A DNA stretch of 64,000 nt from Plastoroseomonas arctica (GTDB taxonomy: Bacteria > Pseudomonadota > Alphaproteobacteria > Acetobacterales > Acetobacteraceae), in assembly GCF_018128965.1 (NCBI RefSeq), contig NZ_JAAEDH010000010.1:93806-157805 (forward strand). Reading direction: 5' to 3'. How positions within the stretch are numbered: the first letter of the stretch is position 1; each line of letters begins with the position of its first letter. The position numbers were made by a program, and so were the translations under genes. A model generated the notes under the pieces. That model did not search any database and was not told where the DNA came from. It saw nothing but the letters and a program-made list of their open reading frames with translations. Of the stretch, positions 9,234-17,973 are shown one piece after another.

Positions 9234-12200
9234 ATGTTCTTCAACACGCTTGTCACCTTCTCGCTGCGCAACCGGCTCTTCGTGCTGATCGGCGCGATGC
9301 TGATCACCATGTACGGCGCCTGGACGCTGACGCGGATGCCGGTGGACGTCTTCCCGGACCTCAACAAGCCCACCGTCACCCTGATGACCGAGGCCGAGGG
9401 CATGGCGCCGGAGGAGGCCGAGCAGTTGGTCTCCTTCCCCATCGAGACGGCGATGAACGGCCTGCCGGGTGTCACGCGCGTGCGGTCCATCTCCTCGGTT
9501 GGCCTGTCCATCGTCTATGTCGAATTCGACTGGGGCGCCGATATCTGGCGCGCACGGCAACAGGTGAATGAGCGGCTCGGCCAGGTCGCCGGGCAGTTGC
9601 CCGCGCGCGTGTTGCCGACGATGGCGCCGGTCTCCTCCATCATGGGCGAGATCATGCTGGTGGCGCTGACCGCGCCCACCGATGGCTCGATCTCGGCCAT
9701 GCAGCTGCGCGAGCTGGCCGACTGGTCGATGCGACCCCGGCTGCTGACCATCCCCGGCATCTCCCAGATCATCCCCATCGGCGGTGAGGTGCGGCAGTTC
9801 CGCGTGCTGCCCGACCTGCAGCGGATGAACGCGCTGGACATCGGCATCGAGGAGATGACGACAGCGCTGCGGCAGTTCGGCACCAATGCCGGCGGCGGCT
9901 ATGTCGACCAGGCGGGGCGCGAATACCTCATCCGCAACCTCGGCCGCACCACCTCGCTGGACGACCTGCGCAATGCGCCGGTGGGTTTCCGCAATGGCCA
10001 GACCATCCTGCTGCGCCAGGTGGCCGAGGTCGATTTCGGCGCCCGCTTCCGGCGCGGTGATGCCGGGGTGGATGGCGGCCCGGCCGTGATCCTGGGCATC
10101 CAGAAGCAGCCCGGCGCCGACACAATCCGCCTGACCCAGGCGGTCGAGGCGGCGCTGGCCGACCTGCAGGCCGCCATGCCGCCCGGCGTGCGCGCCGACC
10201 GGGTGAAGTTCCGCCAGGCCAACTTCATCGAGACCTCGATCAGCAATCTCAAGACCGTGCTGATCGAGGCGGCCATCGTCGTCACCTTCGTGCTTTTCGC
10301 CTTCCTGCTGAATGTGCGGACGACCTTCATCTCGTTGGTCGCGATCCCAATCTCGATTCTGCTGACCGTGATTGTATTCAGCACCTTCGGGCTGTCGATC
10401 AACACCATGACCCTGGGCGGCATCGCCATCGCGGTGGGCGAGCTAGTCGATGACGCGGTGGTCGATGTCGAAAACGTCTTCCGGCGCCTGGGCGAGAACC
10501 GACACCGCGCCTCTCCTTGGCCCGTGCTGCAGGTGATCGCGGCGGCCAGCATGGAGGTGCGTTCGGGCATCATCTACGCCACGCTGATCATTATCCTGGT
10601 CTTCCTGCCGCTGTTTGCGCTGACCGGCATCGAGGGGCGGCTCTTCGCACCGCTCGGCATCGCCTACATCGTGGCAATCCTGGCATCGCTGGTGGTGTCG
10701 ATCACCGTCACGCCCGTGCTCTGCTACTACCTGCTGCCCGGCATGAAGAACCTTGGCGAGCATGACACCTGGCTGGTCAAGCGCCTCAAGCGGCTGAACG
10801 ACCGGGTGTTGCGCTGGGCCTTCGCCCGCCGCGCCGCGGTGCTCGGCGTGGCCGGAATCGCGGTGCTGGCGGCCGGTGCCTCGGTGCCCTTTCTTCCGCG
10901 CGCCTTCCTGCCCGCCTTCAACGAGGGCACGGTGCTGATCTCACTCACCTTCCAGCCCGGCATCTCTCTGGACCAGTCAAGCGCGCTGGGCCGCGCCGCC
11001 GAAAACATCGTGCGCGAAGTGCCGGAAGTGCGGGGCGTCGGCCGCCGCACCGGTCGGGCCGAGCTGGACGAGCATGCCGAGGGCGTCCACCGCTCCGAGC
11101 TCGACGTCGATCTCGAACCCAGCGCGCGCTCGCGCGCCGTCGTTCTGGCCGATCTGCGGGACCGGCTGAGCGTGCTGCCCGGCGCGGTCAGCCTCGGCCA
11201 GCCGATCAGCCACCGGCTGGAACACATGCTTTCTGGCGTGCAGGCGCAGATTGCGCTCAAGGTCTTCGGCGATGATCTCGACACGCTGCGCACCCTGGCC
11301 GAGACGATACGCGGCCGCCTTGCTGCGAACGTGCCGGGGCTGGTCGACCTCCAGCTCGAACGCCAGGTGCGGGTGCCGCAGCTGCGCATCGCCATCGACC
11401 ACGAACGCGCGGCGCTCTACGGCGTCTCGACCGCGGCACTGCTGCAGAACATGCAGGCGATGACCGGCGGCATCGTGGTCAGCCAGATCTTGGACGGGCC
11501 GCGGCGCTACGACCTGGTGATGCGCCTGTCGGACGCCAACCGCACCACCGCGAGCCTGAGTGACGCGATGATCGAGACGCCGGCAGGCCGGGTTCCCCTG
11601 CGCCTGCTCGCCCGCGTCGAGGATGCGGATGGCCCCAACCAGGTGCTGCGCGAGGGTGCGCGGCGCCGCATCGTGGTGCAGGCCAACACCGACGGCGTGG
11701 TGGACATGGCGCAGGTGGTCGCCGGCATCCGCGCCGAACTGGCCAATATACAGCTGCCGCCCGGCTACTCCACCGGCCTGGAGGGCACCTTCCAGGCGCA
11801 GGAGGAGGCAATGCAGACCATCGGCCTGCTCGCCCTGATCTCCCTCGCGATGATCTTCATGGTGCTTTACTCGCGCTACAAATCGGCGGTGCTGGCGCTG
11901 ATCATCATGGGCAATGTGCCCCTTGCCCTGATCGGCGCCGTCGTCGCCATCTGGATCGCCGGGCAGTCGCTGTCCGTCGCCACCATGGTGGGCTTCGTGA
12001 CGCTGACAGGCATCGCGGCGCGCAACGGCATCCTCAAGATCAGCCACTACATCAACCTGTCGCTGCATGAGGGCGAGCGTTGGGGCTTGGCGCTGGTGCT
12101 GCGCGGATCGGCGGAGCGCCTCACGCCGGTGCTGATGACCGCACTTTCGGCCGGGCTGGCGCTGATCCCGCTCACGATTGGGGCGGATGCGCCGGGCAAG

Positions 12201-12383
12201 GAGATCCTGCACCCGGTGGCTGTCACCATCCTGGGCGGGCTGGTCAGCTCGACCCTGCTGGATACTTTCGTCACGCCAATCCTGTTCCACCGTTTCGGCC
12301 GGCCTGCGCTGGAACGGCTGCGGAACGACGCCCGCGCCGCCCGCGACGCGGCGCCGGCGCACGCCCTTCCCGACACGTTCTGA
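9234..12383 (+). CDS. Heavy-metal efflux RND transporter, CusA/CzcA family
   Basis: A 1049-residue inner-membrane proton/metal antiporter. It opens with FFNTLVTFSLRNRLFVLIGA and MPVDVFPDLNKPTVTLMTEA, hallmarks of the HME-RND group. Helix IV carries the charged motif GELVDDAVVDVENVFRRL (around residues 402-419), which supplies the proton-relay acids. The second half repeats the fold, with helix X-XI text SRYKSAVLALIIMGNVPLAL and GFVTLTGIAARNGILKI. Length is standard. The DD..D.E helix IV variant differs from textbook CzcA and CusA motifs, so the metal (Zn/Co/Cd, Cu/Ag or Ni) cannot be set from sequence alone. Confidence 0.94.
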   Translation: MFFNTLVTFSLRNRLFVLIGAMLITMYGAWTLTRMPVDVFPDLNKPTVTLMTEAEGMAPEEAEQLVSFPIETAMNGLPGVTRVRSISSVGLSIVYVEFDWGADIWRARQQVNERLGQVAGQLPARVLPTMAPVSSIMGEIMLVALTAPTDGSISAMQLRELADWSMRPRLLTIPGISQIIPIGGEVRQFRVLPDLQRMNALDIGIEEMTTALRQFGTNAGGGYVDQAGREYLIRNLGRTTSLDDLRNAPVGFRNGQTILLRQVAEVDFGARFRRGDAGVDGGPAVILGIQKQPGADTIRLTQAVEAALADLQAAMPPGVRADRVKFRQANFIETSISNLKTVLIEAAIVVTFVLFAFLLNVRTTFISLVAIPISILLTVIVFSTFGLSINTMTLGGIAIAVGELVDDAVVDVENVFRRLGENRHRASPWPVLQVIAAASMEVRSGIIYATLIIILVFLPLFALTGIEGRLFAPLGIAYIVAILASLVVSITVTPVLCYYLLPGMKNLGEHDTWLVKRLKRLNDRVLRWAFARRAAVLGVAGIAVLAAGASVPFLPRAFLPAFNEGTVLISLTFQPGISLDQSSALGRAAENIVREVPEVRGVGRRTGRAELDEHAEGVHRSELDVDLEPSARSRAVVLADLRDRLSVLPGAVSLGQPISHRLEHMLSGVQAQIALKVFGDDLDTLRTLAETIRGRLAANVPGLVDLQLERQVRVPQLRIAIDHERAALYGVSTAALLQNMQAMTGGIVVSQILDGPRRYDLVMRLSDANRTTASLSDAMIETPAGRVPLRLLARVEDADGPNQVLREGARRRIVVQANTDGVVDMAQVVAGIRAELANIQLPPGYSTGLEGTFQAQEEAMQTIGLLALISLAMIFMVLYSRYKSAVLALIIMGNVPLALIGAVVAIWIAGQSLSVATMVGFVTLTGIAARNGILKISHYINLSLHEGERWGLALVLRGSAERLTPVLMTALSAGLALIPLTIGADAPGKEILHPVAVTILGGLVSSTLLDTFVTPILFHRFGRPALERLRNDARAARDAAPAHALPDTF

Positions 12384-12400
12384 ACCGAGGAGGATAAACG

Positions 12401-12790
12401 ATGCTTCGACGCTCTTTCCTGGCGACTGGTCTGTTCGCCATGCCGGTCGCCGCCCTGGCCCAGGGGCATTCGCACAACCACGCGCCCGGCCCGAATGGCG
12501 GCGTCATCGGCGAGATGGGCGCCAGCCACGTCGAACTGGTGGCCCGCGCCGGCGAGTTGCGTATCTACGTGTTGGACGCGCAGGACCGACCGGTTTCGGC
12601 CAGCGGCGCCGCGGGCAGCGTCATCGTCCAGGCGCAGGGTCGGCAACAGACCGTGCGGCTGGAAGCCGGCGAGGGGAACGGCTTCCTGGTCGGCCGTGGC
12701 GACTTTCCCGCGCGCGGTCTGCGCGTGGTGGCAACGCTGACGCTGCCGGGGCAGCCGCAGCGTTCCGTGCGCTTCGCCGCCATCCCATGA
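12401..12790 (+). CDS. Small periplasmic His-rich protein of the efflux operon
   Basis: A 129-residue exported protein. A signal peptide (MLRRSFLATGLFAMPVAALA) is followed by QGHSHNHAPGPNGG, a His cluster suited to metal binding, then a beta-rich domain of about 95 residues (HVELVARAGELRIYVLDAQD, SVIVQAQGRQQTVRLE). A strong GAGGAGG ribosome site precedes the ATG. Similar small domains occur as N-terminal extensions of CzcB-type adaptors. It probably acts as a periplasmic metal chaperone or buffer for the pump; no named family is asserted. Confidence 0.78.
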   Translation: MLRRSFLATGLFAMPVAALAQGHSHNHAPGPNGGVIGEMGASHVELVARAGELRIYVLDAQDRPVSASGAAGSVIVQAQGRQQTVRLEAGEGNGFLVGRGDFPARGLRVVATLTLPGQPQRSVRFAAIP

Positions 12791-12794
12791 CGCC

Positions 12795-13553
12795 ATGAAC
12801 GCGGGCCAGGAACGCGACCAGCGCTTGCTCGACCCGGAGGCCCATCTGCTCATCGTCGAAGACGATGGCGAGATGCGCACCCTGGTCGCGCGCCTGCTGC
12901 GCGAGGCCGGCTTTCGCGTCTCCACCGCCCGGGATGGGCGGGAGATGTTCGAGGTGATGGCCGAGGCGACCGCGCCGCCCGACCTCGTCGTGCTCGACGT
13001 GATGTTGCCGGGCGCCTCAGGCTTCGACCTTTGCCGGCGTCTTCGCGCGCAAAGCCAGGTGCCCATCATCATGCTGACCGCGCGAGCGGACGAGACCGAC
13101 CGCGTGGTGGGCCTGGAGATCGGCGCCGATGACTACGTCTCGAAGCCTTTCGCGCCGCGCGAGTTCGTGGCCCGGGTGCGCGCCGTCCTGCGGCGCACGA
13201 TGAATGACCCGGGCCACAGCGTGGCGGCCGCGCGGCGACTGCGCTTCGCCGGCTGGTCGCTGGATCTCAAGGCGCGCGAGCTGACCTCGCCTTGCGGTGT
13301 GATCGTCGATCTCTCCGGCGCCGAGCACGACCTGCTGCTGGCCTTTCTGGAGCACCCGCAGCGCGTGCTGAGCCGCGAGCAACTCATGGAAGTCGCCAAG
13401 CGCCGCATGAGCCTGGATACCTCCGACCGGGCGGTGGACGTGCAGGTCAGCCGTCTTCGCCGCAAGATCGAACCCGATGAGGCGAGCCCCGCCATCATCA
13501 AGACCGTCCGCGGCAGCGGCTATGTCTTCGTGCCGCCGGTGACGCGCGAGTGA
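12795..13553 (+). CDS. Two-component response regulator, OmpR/PhoB family
   Basis: A 252-residue DNA-binding response regulator. The receiver shows the acidic pair in LLIVEDDGEM, the phospho-acceptor Asp68 in LVVLDVMLPGASG, the Thr in IIMLTAR and the Lys in ADDYVSKPFAP. The C-terminal winged helix ends with SDRAVDVQVSRLRRKIE and TVRGSGYVFVPP, typical of OmpR members. Its stop overlaps the GTG of the sensor kinase by 4 bp. As last-but-one gene of the efflux operon it most likely activates that operon on metal stress. Confidence 0.95.
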   Translation: MNAGQERDQRLLDPEAHLLIVEDDGEMRTLVARLLREAGFRVSTARDGREMFEVMAEATAPPDLVVLDVMLPGASGFDLCRRLRAQSQVPIIMLTARADETDRVVGLEIGADDYVSKPFAPREFVARVRAVLRRTMNDPGHSVAAARRLRFAGWSLDLKARELTSPCGVIVDLSGAEHDLLLAFLEHPQRVLSREQLMEVAKRRMSLDTSDRAVDVQVSRLRRKIEPDEASPAIIKTVRGSGYVFVPPVTRE

Positions 13554-14848
13554 GGCGCTTCTGGCCGATCAAGCTTTCAAGCCTCTGCTGGCCTGCCAGC
13601 CTCGCCGGCCGCACACTTCTTGTGATGCTGGGTGGCCTGACCATGCTGCATGTCGGCAGCGTGGTGATTCATGAGCGTGCGCTCCATGGCGTCGAAACGG
13701 CAGCCTTGGAGGCGCGGCATATCGACAGAATCCGGTCGGCCGCAGCACTCGCCGCGCGACGTGACGAGGCTGACCGCGACGCCGCGGTGCATGCCCTGTC
13801 ATTGCCTGAACTTCAGCTGCATTGGGACCGGCAGTCCCTGCCGGCAATTGAGACGCCGCCCGCGGCCCTTGCGGAGCTAGTGAGCCGGCTGGGCGATGGT
13901 GCGCGGGTGGGTGGTGCCGGCGACGTGGCGCTGGGCGCCATGCCGGCGGGCGGCGGCTGGATCGTCTTCTCCCTGACGCCGGATCAACATTCGCGCCTGG
14001 CGCTCGACAGTGGCGGACTGCTCTCGATGGTAGCCATGGCGCTTGGCATCGGCCTGGTGACCGTGCCGCTGGTGCGCTGGATGACGGGGCCATTGCGACG
14101 CCTGGCCGAAGCCGCTGACCAGGTGGGCCGGGACCCCAGGCCGGTGATGCTGGCCACCGATGGCCCGCTGGAAGTGCAGCACGCCGCCGCCGCGTTCAAC
14201 GCCATGCAGGCCCGCATCGCCCGGCTGATCGAGGACCGGACGGAGGCGGTGGCGGCCCTGAGCCATGACCTGCGCACGCCACTGGCCCGACTTAAGCTTC
14301 GGGCCGGCTTTCTGGCCGAGGGCGAGGAGCGCGGGCGCATCGAGGGCGACATCGCCGAGATGGAGGCCATGGTCAGCCGGACACTGGAGTATTTCCGCGA
14401 GGGCCGCGATGCGGAACCCGCGGTGCCGACAGACCTCGCCGCGATCCTGCAGACGCTGGCCGATGACGCCGCGGATGCCGGCCATGACGTGATGTATGAC
14501 GGGCCGGCGCATGTGGTGCTGTCGCTGCGGCGCCTCGCGGCGAAGCGCGCCTTCTCCAACCTGCTGAACAACGCCCTGCAGCATGGGGCGGCGCCGGTGA
14601 CGGTCGGGTTGCGCGCCGAGGATGGGGGATGGGTGGCGGAGGTGGCGGATGCCGGCCCCGGTATTCCGGTCGATCAGTTTGAGCGTGCGCTGTCGCCCTT
14701 CGCCCGGCTGGACCCCGCGCGGGGCGGCAGTGGCGTCGGATTGGGGCTGACTATCGCGCAGCGCTTCGCCGCCGCCGAGGGGGGGGCGTTGCAGCTGGCA
14801 CGCGCTCCGGCCGGCGGCCTGCTGGTCAAGGTCCACCTGCCGGCGTGA
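13550..14848 (+). CDS. Two-component sensor histidine kinase
   Basis: A 432-residue membrane kinase paired with the preceding regulator. Parts in order: membrane helix (about 20-40), periplasmic sensor of about 110 residues, second membrane helix (about 155-175), HAMP, dimerisation box AALSHDLRTPLARLKLRAGF with the phospho-accepting His, N box FSNLLNNALQHG, G1 box VADAGPGIP and G2 box GGSGVGLGLTIAQRF. The start is GTG 13550, within the GTGA overlap with the regulator stop. No His- or Cys-rich metal motif is obvious in the periplasmic part. Confidence 0.94.
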   Translation: MRRFWPIKLSSLCWPASLAGRTLLVMLGGLTMLHVGSVVIHERALHGVETAALEARHIDRIRSAAALAARRDEADRDAAVHALSLPELQLHWDRQSLPAIETPPAALAELVSRLGDGARVGGAGDVALGAMPAGGGWIVFSLTPDQHSRLALDSGGLLSMVAMALGIGLVTVPLVRWMTGPLRRLAEAADQVGRDPRPVMLATDGPLEVQHAAAAFNAMQARIARLIEDRTEAVAALSHDLRTPLARLKLRAGFLAEGEERGRIEGDIAEMEAMVSRTLEYFREGRDAEPAVPTDLAAILQTLADDAADAGHDVMYDGPAHVVLSLRRLAAKRAFSNLLNNALQHGAAPVTVGLRAEDGGWVAEVADAGPGIPVDQFERALSPFARLDPARGGSGVGLGLTIAQRFAAAEGGALQLARAPAGGLLVKVHLPA

Positions 14849-14886
14849 GGCCGGCGGAATTGCGAAGCCGCGCGGCTGGAACGACA

Positions 14887-14918
14887 GGGGGGCGGGACCT
14901 TCCAGTCCCGCCCTCCCC
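14887..14918. terminator. Strong GC hairpin between convergent genes
   Basis: A stem gggcgggac/gtcccgccc extended by G and C runs, with a six-base loop, lies between the kinase (+) and the small secreted gene (-). It has no clear T-run on either side, so it may be a bidirectional hairpin terminator or a transcript-end stabiliser. Confidence 0.5.
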
Positions 14919-14958
14919 CTGCGTGCAAACCAGCGGCCATTCTTCATGACAGCCGAGT

Positions 14959-15242
14959 TCAGTTGCCGTCGGCGGTGTTGTAGTCCCCCGACAGCAGGCG
15001 GCCACGGCTTTCCTCGCCTGCCCCATGGAGCAGATTCGACGTGCTGTGGGGCGGATGCGCACCGCCCTGGGGCTGCGTCTGTGGTGTCGGCGCGGCCGCA
15101 TGGGCATGTGCGGCGTGCGCACGGCGTCGTCACGCTGCGCGAGGATCGTCGACGGGGGCGTCGTCAGTGACGGCGCCGTCTGCGCCACGGCGCCGCCGAG
15201 GGTGGCGATGGCGAGCGTCGCCGCGAGGAACATGGTCCTCAT
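14959..15242 (-). pseudogene. Small secreted protein gene, apparently frameshifted
   Basis: The ATG at 15242, with AGGAGA eight bases upstream, starts a clean signal peptide (MFLAATLAIATLGGAVAQ) and a Thr/Pro/Ser-rich stretch up to about 15130. After that the frame becomes Arg-rich and runs far past. In the +2 frame a more protein-like C-terminus appears (AHAAHAHAAAP, then GAGEESRGRLLSGDYNTADG), ending with TGA at 14959. One indel between about 15110 and 15145 would join the two. The rejoined protein is about 95 residues, exported and His/Ala/Pro-rich, next to metal export genes. Family unknown; an unbroken reading of either frame is possible. Confidence 0.45.
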
Positions 15243-15507
15243 GGTTCGATCTCCTGGCATCCGGCGAATTGCCGTGCAGTCGTTATGCCCAGGAGCGGTC
15301 GTCACAAGGCGTCAGCAGCAAGACAAAGCATAGCGGAAAGATTTGTCACGGACGTCTCGTCGCAACGCGGACGAGCGAGCCTTTCATAGCCGAGGTAAAC
15401 CTCCCTGATGAGGGTAGATACGGAGACACACTGTCGCCGAACCTGTCAGGCGGAGGTTGCCGGGACACTCACAGCCCCCGGCATGGCGGAGGTCGTGGCA
15501 CGACTCG

Positions 15508-16431
15508 TCAGTGACGCACCGGCGCGATGGCGCCAGGCGGGTCCACCTGCACTGTCGCATGCTCGATGCCATGCACCTCACGCAGCCGCGCCGTCACCAG
15601 CGGGGGCAACGACAGCGGGTCGATTCCCGGCTCGGGCGTGACATGCAAGGTTGCGATCGCGCTGCGGTCGGTCAGCGTCCAGGCATGCAGATGGGCCGCT
15701 TCTGCAACGCCGGGCAAGGCGGCGATGTCGGCTTGCACCGCCACGGCATCGAACCCCTGCGGCGCCGCCTGCAGCAGCACCCGGATCGCGTCGGACACCA
15801 GCCCCCAGGCCGAACGCACCACAAGCACGGCCACCAGCACCGACAGGATGGGGTCGAGGATAGTCCAGCCGGTCAGCATGATGCCGATGGCCGCAACGAT
15901 GGCGCCGACCGAGCCGAGCAGGTCGCCCAGCACATGCAGGGCGGCGCCGCGCAGGTTGGAATCGCCCTGGTCGCCGCCGCGCAGGATCAGCATGCCCGCG
16001 ATGTTGAAGCAAAGACCGATCACCGCAACGGCGAGCATGGGTCCGGCCAGGATCTCGGACGGGGCCCGCAGCCGCGACACGGCCTCCCAGGTGATCCAGG
16101 CGACCAGCAGCAGCAGCGAGGCGCCATTGGCCAGTGCGGCCAGCACCCGCACCCGATGCCAGCCGTAGCTGCGGGTCGCATCGGCGGCGCGCGCCGCCAC
16201 CTTGTAGGCAATGAGCGCCAACATCAAAGCGGCGGCGTCTGAGACCATGTGCCCGGCATCGGCGATGAGCGCGAGCGAGCCTGACAGCACGCCGCCCGCC
16301 GCCTGCACGAGTGCATAGCCGGCGGTCATCATGAAGACCAGGCGGATGCGGCGTTCGCTGGCGGCCGTCACGGAGACTTCGTGGCCCCCCTGGGCGTGGT
16401 CGTGCCCTTCGTGCGTCTCGTTGGCGGACAT
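15508..16431 (-). CDS. czcD: Cation diffusion facilitator (CzcD-like) metal exporter
   Basis: A 307-residue CDF proton/zinc-type antiporter. The ATG at 16431 begins MSANETHEGHDHAQGGHE, a cytosolic His-rich tail. Six membrane segments follow with the paired metal-site motifs: SLALIADAGHMVSDAAALM in TM2 and AALHVLGDLLGSVGAIV in TM5 (HxxxD each). The C-terminal cytoplasmic domain has HLHAWTLTDRSAIATLHV. It belongs to the metal island. Immediately upstream in the same direction is a truncated P-type ATPase end, suggesting the two once formed an operon. Confidence 0.94.
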   Translation of the reverse strand: MSANETHEGHDHAQGGHEVSVTAASERRIRLVFMMTAGYALVQAAGGVLSGSLALIADAGHMVSDAAALMLALIAYKVAARAADATRSYGWHRVRVLAALANGASLLLLVAWITWEAVSRLRAPSEILAGPMLAVAVIGLCFNIAGMLILRGGDQGDSNLRGAALHVLGDLLGSVGAIVAAIGIMLTGWTILDPILSVLVAVLVVRSAWGLVSDAIRVLLQAAPQGFDAVAVQADIAALPGVAEAAHLHAWTLTDRSAIATLHVTPEPGIDPLSLPPLVTARLREVHGIEHATVQVDPPGAIAPVRH

Positions 16432-16433
16432 GA

Positions 16434-16636
16434 TCAGACCGGCTTCCAGCGCAGCAGGCGCAATGCGTTGAGCGTGACGAGCACAGTGGCCCCTGTATCG
16501 GCCAGGATGGCTGTCCACAAGCAGGTGATCCCGTTCAGCCTGGTGACAAAGAACACCGCCTTGAGGCCCACCGCCACCGCGACATTCTGCTTCACATTCG
16601 TCATCGTCGCGCGCGACAGCTCAGCGAGCTCCGAGA
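16434..16636 (-). pseudogene. C-terminal remnant of a P1B-type metal ATPase (CadA/ZntA-like)
   Basis: The reverse strand reads ELAELSRATMTNVKQNVAVA, GLKAVFFVTRLNGITCLW, AILADTGATVLVTLNALRLL and RWKPV before TGA. This is the last 65 or so residues of Zn/Cd/Pb-exporting P-type ATPases, normally over 700 residues. Upstream the homology stops abruptly near 16636 and there is no start. The stop lies 3 bp before the CDF start, so the ATPase once preceded czcD. The rest of the gene was lost where the receiver gene at 16707 now begins on the other strand. Confidence 0.82.
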
Positions 16637-16706
16637 CGCCGGTAACACGAAGCTTTGTTGCCTGATGCCCCGTGGTGAAGCGCTACCTTGAAAGACAGGA
16701 GCGCGA

Positions 16707-17144
16707 GTGATGAAGGTACTGGTTGTAGAGGATGATGACGGTATTGCCGAACTGGTGGACATCGCGCTCCGAAACGCGGGGCACAAGGTCCTCGGTCCAG
16801 CGGTTTCCTACGATGAAGCTATGGCGATTGCGGAACGCGAAAAGCCCGACATGGGGCTATTGAACATCAATCTCGTCGGACTCGGGACCGGTATCGACCT
16901 TGCTCGTGAGCTTCACGCGAGAAGCATTCCGTCGGTCTTCATCAGCGGCAACACTCATGATGAAGGCGCCAGGGAGTTTGCTGTTGGATCTCTCGCTAAG
17001 CCGTATAGGCTGGCCTCGCTTATTGGCGCGGTCGAGCTTGTGAGATGCCTGATTGCAGGAGTTGATCCTCCAACCCTGCCGACCGGGTTCGTCCTCTTCC
17101 GGCGTGGCAGGTTTGTTAGAGCAGGCATCAGAGTTGCTGTCTAA
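16707..17144 (+). CDS. Single-domain response regulator with Asn at the phosphorylation site
   Basis: A 145-residue stand-alone receiver domain. ATG at 16707 or 16710 follows an AGGAG site. The N-terminal acidic cluster (KVLVVEDDDGIAELVDIAL), the Ser/Thr switch (SVFISGNT) and the conserved Lys (GSLAKPYRL) are present, but the usual Asp of LLDINLPG is Asn53 in LLNINLVGLGTG. It therefore probably cannot be phosphorylated in the standard way, and may act as a constitutive or phosphorylation-independent partner. The last 25 residues (PTGFVLFRRGRFVRAGIR) look unrelated to the receiver fold and may be a frameshifted or newly acquired tail. No kinase is adjacent. Confidence 0.85.
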   Translation: MMKVLVVEDDDGIAELVDIALRNAGHKVLGPAVSYDEAMAIAEREKPDMGLLNINLVGLGTGIDLARELHARSIPSVFISGNTHDEGAREFAVGSLAKPYRLASLIGAVELVRCLIAGVDPPTLPTGFVLFRRGRFVRAGIRVAV

Positions 17145-17464
17145 GTTCCGGCATCTGCCACTCACCAGGGGATGCGATCACCGGAACCGGTAGAGTGCGC
17201 GCCACGCTCTCCTGCTTTGGCGCCAGCGCGATGTAGTCGCGCGCCATCATGCAGCGTACAAAGTTTGTCGCGACCAAAGCTGCATCCCCCTAAAATAACC
17301 TTCGCCGCGAAGCTCCCGACGTGCTCGTCGACTGGTGCGCCGTGTCGTGCGTGGAGAGCTTGATCGCTAGGGCGACAAAGACTGCGATGCAAAAGGCGAT
17401 GAAGGACAAGGCGTTCGCTGATGTCGGCAAGGCGCTACGGTAGCTGCATCCAGCCGCGCTGATC
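17145..17464. other. Intergenic region, no recognised gene
   Basis: These 320 bp hold no convincing gene. A plus-strand stretch ending at 17443 could encode a short Lys/Ala-rich helix (TKTAMQKAMKDKAFADVG) but lacks a credible start. I see no clear terminator or repeat. Confidence 0.4.
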
Positions 17465-17809
17465 GTGGATCGGCTCTGGCACCTGGTGGAGCAGCGGCGC
17501 AGGTCCGGCGATGCCGACGTAAACCATTCGTCACGCCTGATGGCGCGCGGTACGGCGAAGGTGGCACAGAAACTTGGCGAGGAAGCGGTGGAGTGCGTGA
17601 TAGAGGCCGCGCTGGGCAATCGCGAGGCGACGGTGCTGGAGTCTGCGGACCTGCTCTATCACCTAGTCATCGTCTGGGTGGAAGCCGGCATCCAGCCGGA
17701 GGAGGTCTGGGCCGAACTGGTCCGCAGCGAGGGCGTGATCGGCGTGGCTGAGAAGGCCGCCAATCCGCGAGGGCTTTTCCGCGCCGCCGGAACCACAAAG
17801 CTATTCTAA
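17465..17809 (+). CDS. HisE-like phosphoribosyl-ATP pyrophosphohydrolase (orphan)
   Basis: A 114-residue all-alpha NTP-pyrophosphatase of the HisE/MazG fold. The signature runs GTAKVAQKLGEEAVECVIEA, then ESADLLYHLVIVWVEAGI, which contains the EExxE and ExxD metal-binding acids. HisE performs the second step of histidine synthesis, hydrolysing phosphoribosyl-ATP. The start is a GTG at 17465 with no strong ribosome site. It is isolated from any other his gene, so it may be a second copy or a house-cleaning relative. Confidence 0.8.
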   Translation: MDRLWHLVEQRRRSGDADVNHSSRLMARGTAKVAQKLGEEAVECVIEAALGNREATVLESADLLYHLVIVWVEAGIQPEEVWAELVRSEGVIGVAEKAANPRGLFRAAGTTKLF

Positions 17810-17973
17810 GCGAGGATTTTGCGGCGTCGAAAGCCTGGCGAACGAATACGCCGGACGCCATGCTTCAAGCTGTAGGCGTGCGGTGTTGCCCCAAGCATGT
17901 CTGCGACAACGGCCGCGAGCAATTCCACCTCCAACCTCCGCCCCCCCGTGGAATGCCGCCGTCCGCGCCGCGC

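Noticed and set aside
7227..9560. 777-codon reverse-strand open frame
   Set aside because: Antisense to the efflux adaptor and pump genes. Its composition (His/Arg/Gly/Asp-rich, no domains) is the mirror of high-GC coding on the other strand.
10977..12362. 461-codon reverse frame rich in Arg, Gln and His
   Set aside because: Shadow of the RND pump gene; no ribosome site or recognisable motif.
12401..12790. Copper-binding CopK or CusF homolog
   Set aside because: It shares only small size, export and His residues; the characteristic Met-rich motifs are missing.
13877..15133. 418-codon reverse frame
   Set aside because: Mostly antisense to the histidine kinase; low-complexity composition.
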